A stretch of DNA of 41,259 nt from UBA961 sp041191145 (GCA_041191145.1 JBEEPK010000013.1:1-41259), one strand, 5' to 3'. Shown: positions 24,650 through 33,906, counted from the first letter of the stretch. A program made the numbers and translations. Notes: a model not told the origin generated them from the sequence alone.

Positions 24650-26665
24650 ATGAAAAAACTCGTCCTACGCAGCTTTACTACAACATCACATTCGATTGTA
24701 CAATCGGACAAGACTGCAGAGGCGCGCTATACAATACCTTATGAAGAAGAATTAAACCCTGCGCAACTTTCAGCGGTCTATCACCTCTATGGTCCGGCAC
24801 TCGTGCTTGCCGGCGCAGGAACAGGCAAAACCCGCGTACTAGTCTATCGTCTTGCCCGACTCGTTGAATCAGGAATTCCTCCGGAGCGCATTCTCCTACT
24901 CACATTCACCCGAAAGTCCGCTTCTGAAATGCTTCGCCGAGCATCAACAATGCTAGCTGGAAGATGCGACAAAGTGAATGGCGGGACATTCCATTCATTT
25001 GCACATCGCATTCTGCGCCGCTTTGCCGGAGAACTTGGATTTAATCAAACATTTTCCGTGATTGATCAATCCGATGTGGAAGATGCGATGAATCTTATTC
25101 GCAATCGCAGAACAGCACAAAAAAACAAAAGACGATTTCCGCAAAAGCATACGCTTGCGACGATCTATGGATTGTCTGTCAATATGTGCAAAACAGTTGA
25201 TGATATCATCCATGAACAATACCCTCAATTCATTCAAGAAATCGATGAAATCTCTCAATTGTTCATTCAATATGTGAATTATAAAAGGCAACATCATTTG
25301 ATGGATTATGATGATTTGCTTGTTTATCTTTTGATGCTTCTGGAAAGCAAACCACATATCGCTTCACAACTGCAAAAGGATCATCAATTCATCATGATTG
25401 ATGAATATCAAGACACCAATAGTTTGCAGCATCGCATCGTGAAAGCCCTCGCAGGAAAGCAAGCTAATGTGATGGCAGTTGGCGATGATGCGCAGAGCAT
25501 TTATAGTTTTCGCGGTGCAAATCATGCGAATATTTTGGAATTCCCTTCCCTCTTCAAAGATTGCGCGCTCTATGCCATAGAACAAAATTATCGCTCTGTG
25601 CAGCCAATACTTGATTGTGCAAATCATGTCTTGCAAGCTGCCTCTTTTGGCTATAAAAAAGAACTATTCAGCTCGCTTCTTTCCGAAGAAAAACCGATGA
25701 TCATTTCAACACGAAATGAGCAGGAACAATCCGCATTCATCGTGCAACAAATCTTGGAACTTCGCGAAGAAGGCATTCCGCTCAATGCAATGGCGGCCCT
25801 TGTTAGATCGGGATATATGTCATTCGATCTTGAAATTGAACTCGCTAAAGCGCAAATCCCTTTTCGAAAATTCGGTGGATTCAAATTCATTGAAACTGCT
25901 CATGTAAAGGATATGCTGGCATTCTTTCGAATTGCAAATAATCCAACAGATATTCTTGCTTGGCATCGTTTATTATTGCTACTTGAAGGAGTTGGGTCAG
26001 GCACGGCCTCCAACATTACTGATGAGATATCATCCGGCAAATTGAGTCTCATGGATGATACAGGTTGGCAAGAAATCAAACGCGGTAAAGATGAAATCTT
26101 ACGACTTCTCGCACTATTAAGAAAGATGCAAGATCCCGCACTCAGCATCAATGAAAAGATATTCTTGGCTGGCGAATTTTATCGTCCAATTCTCCGCAAA
26201 AAGCATGATGATAGTGCAAAGCGTTGGAAAGATATCGAAACATTCTCAGCAATTGCCGAACGCTATGCTGACATTGCAACCATGCTATCCGAAATGGCTC
26301 TCGAACCACCCACGGAGTCCGTTGAAGCAGGTGAAGAATTCAATGAAGATGAATATTTCACGATTTCAACGATTCATTCTGCGAAGGGTCTCGAGTGGAA
26401 TACCGTCTTTATCCCATGGGTATTAGACGGAAAATTTCCACCAAATAAAGCGCTCATAGATGAGGAGCATATTGAGGAAGAAAGGCGACTCATGTATGTG
26501 GCAATCACTCGCGCTAAGGAGCATTTATATTTGCTGTATCCAATTGACATATTTGACAGAGAAAGCGGCATGGTACTTGGTTCTCCTTCGCGTTTTTTAG
26601 ATTCCGTTCATGAACCTATTGCCGGTCGTTTTGCCCTTTTGCCCGAAGGAGATGCGGAAGCATGA
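24650..26665 (+). CDS. UvrD/Rep-family (SF1A) DNA helicase
   Basis: This 671-residue protein is an SF1A 3'-5' DNA helicase. Motifs in order: Q-motif 'LNPAQLSAV' (35-43), Walker A 'AGAGTGKT' (54-61), 'LLTFTRKSASEMLRRA' (Ia), 'GTFHSFAHRILRRF', Walker B 'MIDEYQDTN', motif III 'AVGDDAQSIYSFRGAN', IV 'IEQNYRS', V 'ISTIHSAKGLEWNTVFIPW' and VI 'EEERRLMYVAITRAKEHLYL'. It is slightly shorter than PcrA/UvrD (about 720) and lacks a clear C-terminal extension. A basic N-terminal stretch of about 30 residues precedes the Q-motif. Its stop overlaps the start of the glycosyltransferase (ATGA). The ATP-dependent unwinding role in repair or replication restart is known for the family; the precise subgroup is not assigned. 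Confidence 0.94.
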   Translation: MKKLVLRSFTTTSHSIVQSDKTAEARYTIPYEEELNPAQLSAVYHLYGPALVLAGAGTGKTRVLVYRLARLVESGIPPERILLLTFTRKSASEMLRRASTMLAGRCDKVNGGTFHSFAHRILRRFAGELGFNQTFSVIDQSDVEDAMNLIRNRRTAQKNKRRFPQKHTLATIYGLSVNMCKTVDDIIHEQYPQFIQEIDEISQLFIQYVNYKRQHHLMDYDDLLVYLLMLLESKPHIASQLQKDHQFIMIDEYQDTNSLQHRIVKALAGKQANVMAVGDDAQSIYSFRGANHANILEFPSLFKDCALYAIEQNYRSVQPILDCANHVLQAASFGYKKELFSSLLSEEKPMIISTRNEQEQSAFIVQQILELREEGIPLNAMAALVRSGYMSFDLEIELAKAQIPFRKFGGFKFIETAHVKDMLAFFRIANNPTDILAWHRLLLLLEGVGSGTASNITDEISSGKLSLMDDTGWQEIKRGKDEILRLLALLRKMQDPALSINEKIFLAGEFYRPILRKKHDDSAKRWKDIETFSAIAERYADIATMLSEMALEPPTESVEAGEEFNEDEYFTISTIHSAKGLEWNTVFIPWVLDGKFPPNKALIDEEHIEEERRLMYVAITRAKEHLYLLYPIDIFDRESGMVLGSPSRFLDSVHEPIAGRFALLPEGDAEA

Positions 26666-27876
26666 AACGTAAGAAGATACTCTTTCTCACGGCACGATTT
26701 CCATTTCCGCTCATTGGTGGGGATCGCATTAAATCATTTCATCTCTTGAAACATTTATCGAAAGAGCATGATGTCACTCTCATCTCTTGCATACATGGGG
26801 AGGCACCGACACCGGAGAGACTCAAGTCTTTGACAGAGCTTGGGATAAAAGTCCATACGGTGACAGTGACTCCATTGAAGAATGGTTTGCGATGCATCAA
26901 GACATTTTGGACAAATCAACCGCTAGAAATTGCATTTTACGATGATCCGGCATTTCATGCAATTGTCAGAAATGAACTTGCAAAGACACAATATGACTTG
27001 CTTATTTCATTCTTCATGCGAACCGCAGAATATGTGAAAGATGCAAAGATTCCTAAACTGCTCATTGCAGAAGATTGCCGTGTTCTCTATCAATCGCGTT
27101 CGGCTTCTTCCACTTCGAATATTCTGCAAAAAATGATTCGTTCATGGGAAGTGATGAAGCTAAAATCCTATGAACCGAATATGCTCAGGAAATTCGATTG
27201 CGTCACATGTGTCACGCATACTGATATCGAAGCCATGCGCCGTGCCATGCCTCATGCTCGCTATGCCTTACTCACAAATGGAATAGATCTTGAAGCAATG
27301 CCCGCATCGAGCGAAGAACAATTGAAAACTCGATCAGGATTGCTCTTTGTTGGGCTTTTACATGTACTTGCCAATACCATGATGGCGATGAATATCGCGA
27401 AGAATATTTTCCCAAACATTCGAAGCAAAGTCCCTGAAGCAATGTTGACCATCGCGGGTTCTGAGCCGGGTTCAGCTATTCGCGACTTAGAAGGAAATGG
27501 CATTCATATCAAGGCAGATGTTGAAGTCATTGAGGATGTCTATTATCAATCTGCCATCTTTTTGCATCCACATAAAGGTGCATCGGGCATTCAAAACAAA
27601 GCATTGCAAGCACTTGCAATGGGATGTGCATTGATTACCACGGAATCAGGAAGTCAAGGCATTCCAATTGTACATGGAAAGCATGCATTCATTGCAAAAA
27701 ATGAGGATGAAATGTCGGAGTATGCCATACAATTGTTGCAAAATGATGCCAAGCGCATTGGCATGGCAAAGGAAGGTCGAAGATTGATTGAAGAGAATTT
27801 CTCATGGTCTGCAATTTTTGCCCAACTCGATGCAATCATACAGGATATATGGTCACAATCCGGGAAGCAAGGATGA
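26662..27876 (+). CDS. GT4-type glycosyltransferase
   Basis: This 404-residue cytoplasmic enzyme has the GT-B fold. The N-terminal half begins 'LFLTARFPFPLIGGDRIKSFHLLKHLS', the pattern of GT4 transferases related to the Stp1/PelF-like sugar transferases; the C-terminal half has 'LLFVGLLHVLANTMMAMNIAKN', 'LTIAGSEPGSAIRDLEG' and the donor-binding region 'YYQSAIFLHPHKGASGIQNKALQALAMGCALITTESG', which shows the loose E/G-x7-E site. The sugar and acceptor are unknown. It starts inside the helicase stop (ATGA) and its own stop overlaps the GmhB-like start. With the O-antigen-ligase-like gene nearby it probably builds a surface glycan. Confidence 0.88.
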   Translation: MKRKKILFLTARFPFPLIGGDRIKSFHLLKHLSKEHDVTLISCIHGEAPTPERLKSLTELGIKVHTVTVTPLKNGLRCIKTFWTNQPLEIAFYDDPAFHAIVRNELAKTQYDLLISFFMRTAEYVKDAKIPKLLIAEDCRVLYQSRSASSTSNILQKMIRSWEVMKLKSYEPNMLRKFDCVTCVTHTDIEAMRRAMPHARYALLTNGIDLEAMPASSEEQLKTRSGLLFVGLLHVLANTMMAMNIAKNIFPNIRSKVPEAMLTIAGSEPGSAIRDLEGNGIHIKADVEVIEDVYYQSAIFLHPHKGASGIQNKALQALAMGCALITTESGSQGIPIVHGKHAFIAKNEDEMSEYAIQLLQNDAKRIGMAKEGRRLIEENFSWSAIFAQLDAIIQDIWSQSGKQG

Positions 27877-28385
27877 ACAAAGCACTATTTCTCGATCGTG
27901 ATGGCATCATCAATGAGCGAATACCGAATGATTATGTGAAAACACCTTCTGAATTCAAGCTTATTCCCGAATCCCTTGGATTTTTTGCATGGGCAAAAAA
28001 GCATGGATATCTCACTGTGATTGTCACCAATCAGCAAGGCATTGGCAAAGGACTCATGACAGATCATGATCTTGCAGATGTGCATGCATATATGTGTTCC
28101 CTTCTCGCCGAGCATGGGTATGCGCCTGATGCAATTGAGTTTTGTAGTGATCTAGCCAATACAAATTCTCCTCGGCGTAAACCCGCACCCGGCATGCTCC
28201 TCGATGCTGCGCAAAAACTCGAAATCGATCTCTCTAAATCCTGGATGATTGGTGATAGCATCTCCGATGCACAAGCAGGAAAACATGCCGGAACAACAAC
28301 CATTCTTGTGGGTGATTATACCGAAGTACCAGAAGCCGATTTCATATGCACACATGTGGGAGAATGTGTAAAGATATTGGGGTAA
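27873..28385 (+). CDS. gmhB: HAD-IIIA phosphatase, GmhB-like (heptose-bisphosphate phosphatase)
   Basis: The start is at 27873, where ATG overlaps the preceding TGA and AAGGATG precedes; the upstream frame is inside the GT gene. The 170-residue protein has HAD motif I 'LFLDRDGIINE' (nucleophile D8, acid D10), motif II 'VTNQQGIGKGLMT', motif III/IV 'RKPAPGMLLDAAQ' and 'MIGDSISDAQAGKHAG'. The zinc loop of GmhB is normally C-x-H…C-x-C; here only 'FCSD' remains between 'YAPDAIE' and 'RRKPAPG' so the loop looks degenerate, as in related histidinol-phosphatase/GmhB variants. Heptose or mannose-type phosphate substrates are likely. It ends the helicase-GT-HAD chain. Confidence 0.78.
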   Translation: MNKALFLDRDGIINERIPNDYVKTPSEFKLIPESLGFFAWAKKHGYLTVIVTNQQGIGKGLMTDHDLADVHAYMCSLLAEHGYAPDAIEFCSDLANTNSPRRKPAPGMLLDAAQKLEIDLSKSWMIGDSISDAQAGKHAGTTTILVGDYTEVPEADFICTHVGECVKILG

Positions 28386-28431
28386 AAACTACATTTCCCA
28401 GGCCCAGGACAATGGGAATTTCTTTTAGATT

Positions 28432-28494
28432 GTACCCCGAGCAGAGCCGAGGGTACCCCGAGCAGAGCCGAGGGTACCCCGAGCAGAGCCGAGG
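28432..28494. repeat. three exact 21-bp tandem repeats
   Basis: Unit GTACCCCGAGCAGAGCCGAG plus a final G, repeated exactly three times between the gmhB-like stop and the end of the large surface gene. On the minus strand the unit contains CCTCGGCTCTGCTCG, which resembles CCTCGGCTAAGCTCG at 34760-34774 beside the DUF559 repeats. Upstream, 28395-28418 holds a weak TTCCCA…TGGGAA hairpin followed by TTTCTTTT that could end the gmhB transcript. Confidence 0.95.
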
Positions 28495-28503
28495 GGGTGC
28501 ATA

Positions 28504-31500
28504 TTATTTAAACACTCGAACATGTCCGCCTTCTAATGCGCCACCTACATTCTCAGGCCCTCCAATTGCCACTCTTGTACCATCGCCAGATATACTTACA
28601 CTTGATCCACATTTATCATCTGCAGCTATTCCATCAATATCAGTGCTTTGTTGTATCCAATTCTCACCATTCCATTGAAAGATTTTTGCTTGTCCGGAAT
28701 GATTGCCATTTCCATTATTATATGGCGCTCCTACAATCAACTTCTTTCCATCAGAAGATAGTGAAACTGAGTATCCTAAATTATCATCTGCAACTTGACC
28801 CAGAATATCTGACCCCATTGTAATCCATGCAAATCCATTCCATCGCATAATTCTCACTTTACCTGCATTATTACCATTATCATCATTTAATGGAATTCCT
28901 ATAGCCACAATATTACCATCATGATTCATTGATACATTTGCTAAAGTTTCAGCATCTACATTAAGATGTGAACCTCCCTTAAGTGACCAATCAGTACCAT
29001 TATCATAATATACATGAACATGGTTAATATTAGAAACAGCTACGGTTTTGCCATCGAATGAAAATGATACGGATCTTCCTAGACCAATATTACTATTCGT
29101 TTGGGACCAAGTCGACGAAGATTGTCTATAAAATTGATATTTACCGCTAGATGACATGATAGCGAGTGTTTTTCCATTTCCTGATAAATCAACTTTGCTT
29201 CCAACATTGAGATTTGAACTATTACCATCAATATCAATTCCTACCTGCAACCAGTTTGATCCATTCCAATTATATATTCTAACTGATCCTGCATTCAATG
29301 CTCCCCCATCATTTAGCGGAGCACCAATTGCCAATATTTTGCCATCATTGGAGATTGAAACTGCCGCACCAAATTGATCATATGCAGATTCACCAATAAT
29401 ATCACTCCCTAATTGAAGCCATGATGAACCATTCCAAAGGAATACTTTAACCATGCCATTTGTATTGACCGAACCATTTGATGGATAGCCTACAGCTAGA
29501 ATAGATCCATCATAACTCATATCCATTGAATTAATTTGGCCAACATGATCACTTTGAGAGATTCCATTAATATTGTTTCCAACTTGAGTTTTTGACAAGC
29601 CATTCAAACTCGCAACAGGATCACCTGTAAATGTTGCCCAATTTGTTCCGCTATAATATTGCAATTCACCCTGCAATCCACAATCACTACAAAATGCAAT
29701 CATTCCTGCTTCTAAATTCGTAAGTGCATTTCTTTCTTCAGCGGTTACTTTTGTAGGCAAAAAAGCACTAGATGAATTATGATTTGAGAGTGCATTCAAC
29801 TTTACTTTATCATAATATGTCATTGCACCATTAGATATAATGGTTGCTGTATCCAATGATAATACTTGTCCACTCAAACTCAGTCCATTCGCTGTTCCAA
29901 TCGTAATATCTCCGGTATTTGTTCCTGAGAGATTCGATGATGTAAATGTACCACTCGTGCTGATATTCGTTCCATCATCCGAGAGTGATCCTGTTACAAG
30001 CGTGGTGCCATTCCAGCGTGGAATACCACTGGATACAATAGTTCCCACTTGTGGATCTGTTTCCGTATAACTTGAAATATAACTCGGCGTAAACCACTCC
30101 AGTCCTGTGGCATCATTCTTCACTCTAATCAATTGATCAGATGTTCCAATTGTTGCAACAGATGTGAGATCGGCATCTTTTACTTGGAATCCTGCATCAA
30201 CTTGAGTTTTTGTATAATAATCACCCACTGTTTCGGAAGACATTGTACCTAGCATGGGTTTATTCAGAATTTGTGCATCACCTGTGATCGCATTCCAATC
30301 CGCATTTACATTTACTTCTGCTCCCGGTGCAATTGAGTTGAGCTTTGTTTTGTCACTTGCTGACATAGCTCCTGGATCAGTTATTGTGGCAGATGAAAGT
30401 GATAATACTTGTCCACTCAAACTCAGTCCATTTGCTGTTCCAATCGTAATATCTCCGGTATTTGTTCCTGTGATATTGGATGCCACAAATATACCTGTCG
30501 TACTTAATATTCCCCCAATAGTAAGATTTCCTGCAATATTCACTGACCCACCAATTGAAGCATTGCTTGCAATTGATGCGATGTTAAGAAATGCAGTATC
30601 TGTTACCATTATTTTTCCTTGAATCAGTGTATTTCCCTGATCAAATACAGTTATTGCATTCTTTCTTTGGCTTGTTGATATACCAATTCCAAAAGAGAAT
30701 TTTCGATTTCCAGTAAAAGAAGTGTTCGAAGTACTTGCCGGATTAAAGGCATCATCTGAATATGCACCTATTGCAAACTCATGTTGAGAAGTAGCGATAT
30801 TTCCCGTACCTATGGCAAAAGAATGTGCTGCACTAAGATTATTATTGTTCCCTATTGACACACTGTTTATCGCGCCGGACGATGTTCCATTTGATTGACC
30901 AATTGCAATGCCATTGACCGCTAGAACTGTATTTGATTGACCAATTGTGATGGCATGTTCTGATTCAACGGTATTATTTCTACCACCGATGATTGTTCCA
31001 AACTCTGCATTGGATGTGATTTTATTATTTCTACCACCGATGATTGTCCCATTTGAACCTGTAATTGAGTTTATCTCGCCTCCACTAATATATCCATGCT
31101 CTCCATTGATGGTATTTTCAAGACCTCCCGTTATTACAGAATAATCTCCGTTGACTTTATTGGAATAACCGGAGAGCACCGAGGAATATGGAGAACTATT
31201 CCCAATTGAGTTTGTATTTCCACCGGTAATCAAAGATTGCATACTATTATTTCCAATAGTATTATTCAATCCAGAACCAATAAATGCATGCAATGAAGCT
31301 GTACCAATTACATTACTCTCACCACCCGAAACTGTAGCTCCATGTGATCCTGAAATACTATTACTTTTTCCGGCTGAAATGACAGCATGATTACTACTTG
31401 AAATTGAATTGCCGAAACCGCCACCAATTTTTGAGAAGTCACTTGATGAAAGTAATGAATTCAATCTACCACCATTGATTGATGAAAAGCTTGAATTTGA

Positions 31501-32961
31501 AATTATATTTCTTCGACCTCCCGAAATAACGGAATTATTACTATTGCCTGAAGATACTTGGGTGATTTGATTAGAATCTCCACCCGAAATATTGCTAGAA
31601 GAATTTTGTGAGATCACATTTGAATAACCACCAACTATTCCTGAGAATCTACCTTGATTAACATTATTCTGTCCCCCCGAAATCGTGGCAAACGTAGCTG
31701 TATTCGTTATGACATTTGATCCACCACCTGAAATTGTTCCAAAGTTTGCAGCTATAATATTAGTTGAACCACCTGATATTGTGGAATAATCTGCACTTAG
31801 AGAATTATTAATTCCTCCTGATATGTTAGCACCAATTGCTGTGATCCTATTATTGAGTCCACCAGAAATACTTGAGTGCGAACCGCTTACTGTATTACTT
31901 TGTCCAGAACTTATCCCTGTACTCATACCAGATGCATTATTGGACAAACCACCAACAACAATTGTGTTCATTCCCATTGCAATATTATCTTTTCCACCTC
32001 CAATAAATGCATGCTGACCGGAAGATATATTGCTTATACCACCACCTATAGTTGAACCAAAACCTGCCGCATTATTATTACTGCCACCGGCTATAGTGGA
32101 GAAGTCTTGAATTGTTCTATTCGAATTACCTCCTCCAATATTCGCATAATTTCCACTGGCAGTGTTTGAATTTCCACCTGCTATCGTTGCATATAATCCA
32201 CCTATTTGATTTAAACCACCTCCACCGATTGAGCCATATGATGCTGAACTCGAAACAACATTATTTGCACCTGCAGTTACTGTCGAGAATGTACCAAATG
32301 CTCTATTTGACAAACCACCGCCGACAAATGACCAACTTCCTGAAGCAAGATTACTTTGTCCGCCTGCAATTGTGCCATAATTACCGGTGACACTATTAAA
32401 ATATCCACCCAATATTGAAGAAAAACTCGCCGATGTTCTATTCTCATCACCTCCGGCAATGACAGCACGATGTCCTGCGACATAGTTCGCAAGATTCATT
32501 TCACCCTTTTCAGAATCATCATTCAATTGCAAAACACTCTTGAGCTCTTCACTGAGATGTCGCAATTCAACAGAATTATCGGATACCTTCTCTGAGGTGA
32601 TTGCATATGGCACAGATTGTAGTGGCATACGCACCGGCATCACGATTCCATTCACCGAAAATTCCACTACATATTGTCTGTCAAAAGGAATAGATAATGG
32701 TAATCCCGATTCTTTTCCAAGATTGATTATAAACAATCCATTTTTTTCTATACGCAAGGTATCAAATTGGGTATAAAGGATATTGACATCGGACACTGCA
32801 GAGTATAATGCGGTTTTTATAATGTAAACATTATCAATGTCATTTACTGAATTCGATAATACTCCCTGAACAGTCAATGATCTAGGTATTTCTGCAAGTA
32901 CATATACCTTTGAAACACAAACTAACATTACTACCCATAATACAGTTATGTATTTTTTCAT
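28504..32961 (-). CDS. large surface protein: YadA-like head repeats, tail-fibre-like middle, seven-bladed FG-GAP propeller
   Basis: The start is at 32959-32961 (MKKYITVLWVV…), with AAGGGGAA upstream. The 1485-residue product has a signal peptide (about 1-24); an N-terminal domain (about 25-155, 'IPRSLTVQGVLSN', 'MPLQSVPYAITSEKV'); about 35 YadA-head-like repeats of 14-16 residues (about 160-725, pattern SxIxGGxxNxxxG); a tail-fibre-like middle (about 725-1110) with two copies of 'ITIGTANGLSLSGQVLSL'; and a C-terminal propeller (about 1117-1485) with seven blades of the type 'SISNDGKILAIGAP' and 'WNGSSWLQLGSDI'. The lone 'CSDCG' motif near 1090 is notable. No T9SS sorting domain or YadA anchor is present, so its export route and attachment are unknown. 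Likely an adhesin or filament. Confidence 0.85.
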   Translation of the reverse strand: MKKYITVLWVVMLVCVSKVYVLAEIPRSLTVQGVLSNSVNDIDNVYIIKTALYSAVSDVNILYTQFDTLRIEKNGLFIINLGKESGLPLSIPFDRQYVVEFSVNGIVMPVRMPLQSVPYAITSEKVSDNSVELRHLSEELKSVLQLNDDSEKGEMNLANYVAGHRAVIAGGDENRTSASFSSILGGYFNSVTGNYGTIAGGQSNLASGSWSFVGGGLSNRAFGTFSTVTAGANNVVSSSASYGSIGGGGLNQIGGLYATIAGGNSNTASGNYANIGGGNSNRTIQDFSTIAGGSNNNAAGFGSTIGGGISNISSGQHAFIGGGKDNIAMGMNTIVVGGLSNNASGMSTGISSGQSNTVSGSHSSISGGLNNRITAIGANISGGINNSLSADYSTISGGSTNIIAANFGTISGGGSNVITNTATFATISGGQNNVNQGRFSGIVGGYSNVISQNSSSNISGGDSNQITQVSSGNSNNSVISGGRRNIISNSSFSSINGGRLNSLLSSSDFSKIGGGFGNSISSSNHAVISAGKSNSISGSHGATVSGGESNVIGTASLHAFIGSGLNNTIGNNSMQSLITGGNTNSIGNSSPYSSVLSGYSNKVNGDYSVITGGLENTINGEHGYISGGEINSITGSNGTIIGGRNNKITSNAEFGTIIGGRNNTVESEHAITIGQSNTVLAVNGIAIGQSNGTSSGAINSVSIGNNNNLSAAHSFAIGTGNIATSQHEFAIGAYSDDAFNPASTSNTSFTGNRKFSFGIGISTSQRKNAITVFDQGNTLIQGKIMVTDTAFLNIASIASNASIGGSVNIAGNLTIGGILSTTGIFVASNITGTNTGDITIGTANGLSLSGQVLSLSSATITDPGAMSASDKTKLNSIAPGAEVNVNADWNAITGDAQILNKPMLGTMSSETVGDYYTKTQVDAGFQVKDADLTSVATIGTSDQLIRVKNDATGLEWFTPSYISSYTETDPQVGTIVSSGIPRWNGTTLVTGSLSDDGTNISTSGTFTSSNLSGTNTGDITIGTANGLSLSGQVLSLDTATIISNGAMTYYDKVKLNALSNHNSSSAFLPTKVTAEERNALTNLEAGMIAFCSDCGLQGELQYYSGTNWATFTGDPVASLNGLSKTQVGNNINGISQSDHVGQINSMDMSYDGSILAVGYPSNGSVNTNGMVKVFLWNGSSWLQLGSDIIGESAYDQFGAAVSISNDGKILAIGAPLNDGGALNAGSVRIYNWNGSNWLQVGIDIDGNSSNLNVGSKVDLSGNGKTLAIMSSSGKYQFYRQSSSTWSQTNSNIGLGRSVSFSFDGKTVAVSNINHVHVYYDNGTDWSLKGGSHLNVDAETLANVSMNHDGNIVAIGIPLNDDNGNNAGKVRIMRWNGFAWITMGSDILGQVADDNLGYSVSLSSDGKKLIVGAPYNNGNGNHSGQAKIFQWNGENWIQQSTDIDGIAADDKCGSSVSISGDGTRVAIGGPENVGGALEGGHVRVFK
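29858..30469 (-). repeat. pair of ~69-bp direct repeats inside the large surface gene
   Basis: Bases 29858-29926 and 30401-30469 are identical except for one C/T difference and encode the same 'TGDITIGTANGLSLSGQVLS' segment on the minus strand. The spacing is 543 bp (181 codons), so recombination between them would delete or duplicate whole in-frame middle domains. Confidence 0.9.
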
Positions 32962-33095
32962 GAGATTCCCCTTGTAATTTGAGTAAAACACAATAGTAGA
33001 GAAGTACAATTCTTCTTCTACTTTACATGTGATTCCATTTATAAATGAAGTAAAAGGAATCAAATCCAACTTTTCTACTCGCAAGCTATAGTATT

Positions 33096-33300
33096 GATTG
33101 TGAAGGATATTGGCCCTGATACCGCTCAGTATACTGCGGTATTTTTATCGAACATTTTCAATACCATTTGCTTAATTCGACAATAATCCCCGAACTGTGA
33201 ATAATCTTGGTACTTCATGAAGTGTATTAGAGGCACAAACTTGAATTATAACTCATAATACTGTTAAGTTCCTTCAAATGAGATTCCCTTTATAATTGCA
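33096..33300 (-). pseudogene. decayed copy of the 5' end of the large surface gene
   Basis: This stretch aligns along its length with 32775-32990, the first ~60 codons and leader of the large surface gene. Shared blocks include GAAGGATATTG/TAAAGGATATTG, CTGAATTCGATAATACTCCC/CTTAATTCGACAATAATCCC, GAGGCACAAAC/GAAACACAAAC, CCCATAATAC/CTCATAATAC and ATGAGATTCCC just before the start. The start codon is lost: minus-strand ATG has become ATT at 33277-33279, and indels break the frame. No body of a second gene follows, so it is a remnant of a former tandem paralogue. The rest of 32962-33450 holds only the large gene's leader and AT-rich sequence in which I see nothing else. Confidence 0.8.
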
Positions 33301-33452
33301 AATATTGATTTAATACTCAACGTAGTCTTTCTACACACGAATCCTTCTACTCATTTTATACACATTTGCCACTTTTGGGATTATTTATCGAGAAATTTGA
33401 CCGAATTATTAAGTATCTGATGTTTATCTATACCAACTCAATAGCTCCAGAG

Positions 33453-33906
33453 TAGTAATAATGATGTCAACCCGATGGGGCTGCTTATTCCCCTCGGATG
33501 ATTGGTACCCGAAGGGCGGGGTGAGACTCTCATTATGATACCGCCACTATGTGGCTGTTTATTCCCCTCATGATTTAAGGGTGCCCGGAGGGCGGGGTGA
33601 GATCTTAATGTAATATCGCTCCAATGGAGTTGTTCTTATTATTCCCCTCGGATGATTGGTACCCGAAGGGCGGGGTGAGACTCTCATTATGATACCGCCA
33701 CTATGTGGCTGTTTATTCCCCTCATGATTGAGGGGTGCCCGAAGGGCGGGGTGAGACTCTCATTATGATACCGCCACTATGTGGCTGTTTATTCCCCTCA
33801 TGATTGAGGGGTGCCCGGAGGGCGGGGTGAGACTCTCATTATGATACCGCCACTATGGGTCTGGTTATTCCCCTCATGATTGAGGGGTGTCCGTTTCCTC
33901 GGCTTA
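33453..33906. repeat. 76-bp tandem array (about six copies) of a two-hairpin repeat
   Basis: The landmark GTGAGA recurs at 33521, 33597, 33675, 33751 and 33827 (spacings 76, 78, 76, 76). Each unit has a core beginning ATTCCCCTC (33487, 33561, 33641, 33715, 33791, 33867) with two adjacent hairpins: CCCCTCA-TGAT-TGAGGGG, and GCCC-GAA-GGGC (or GCCC-GGA-GGGC), followed by GGGGTGAGAC. Two copies have a variant first hairpin (CCCCTCGGATGATTGGTACCC). The sixth copy diverges after the first hairpin into CCGTTTCCTCGGCTTAG. There are no unique spacers, so it is not a CRISPR array. Confidence 0.92.

Noticed and set aside
28346..28678. Plus-strand frame containing a sevenfold-residue repeat (YPEQSRG)
   Set aside because: It overlaps gmhB and the large surface gene in other frames; the peptide repeat merely reflects the 21-bp DNA repeat, and there is no ribosome site.
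33453..33906. Possible CRISPR array from regular 76-78 bp spacing
   Set aside because: The whole unit repeats, with no unique spacers and no cas genes nearby; the repeats are palindromic and occur in both orientations.
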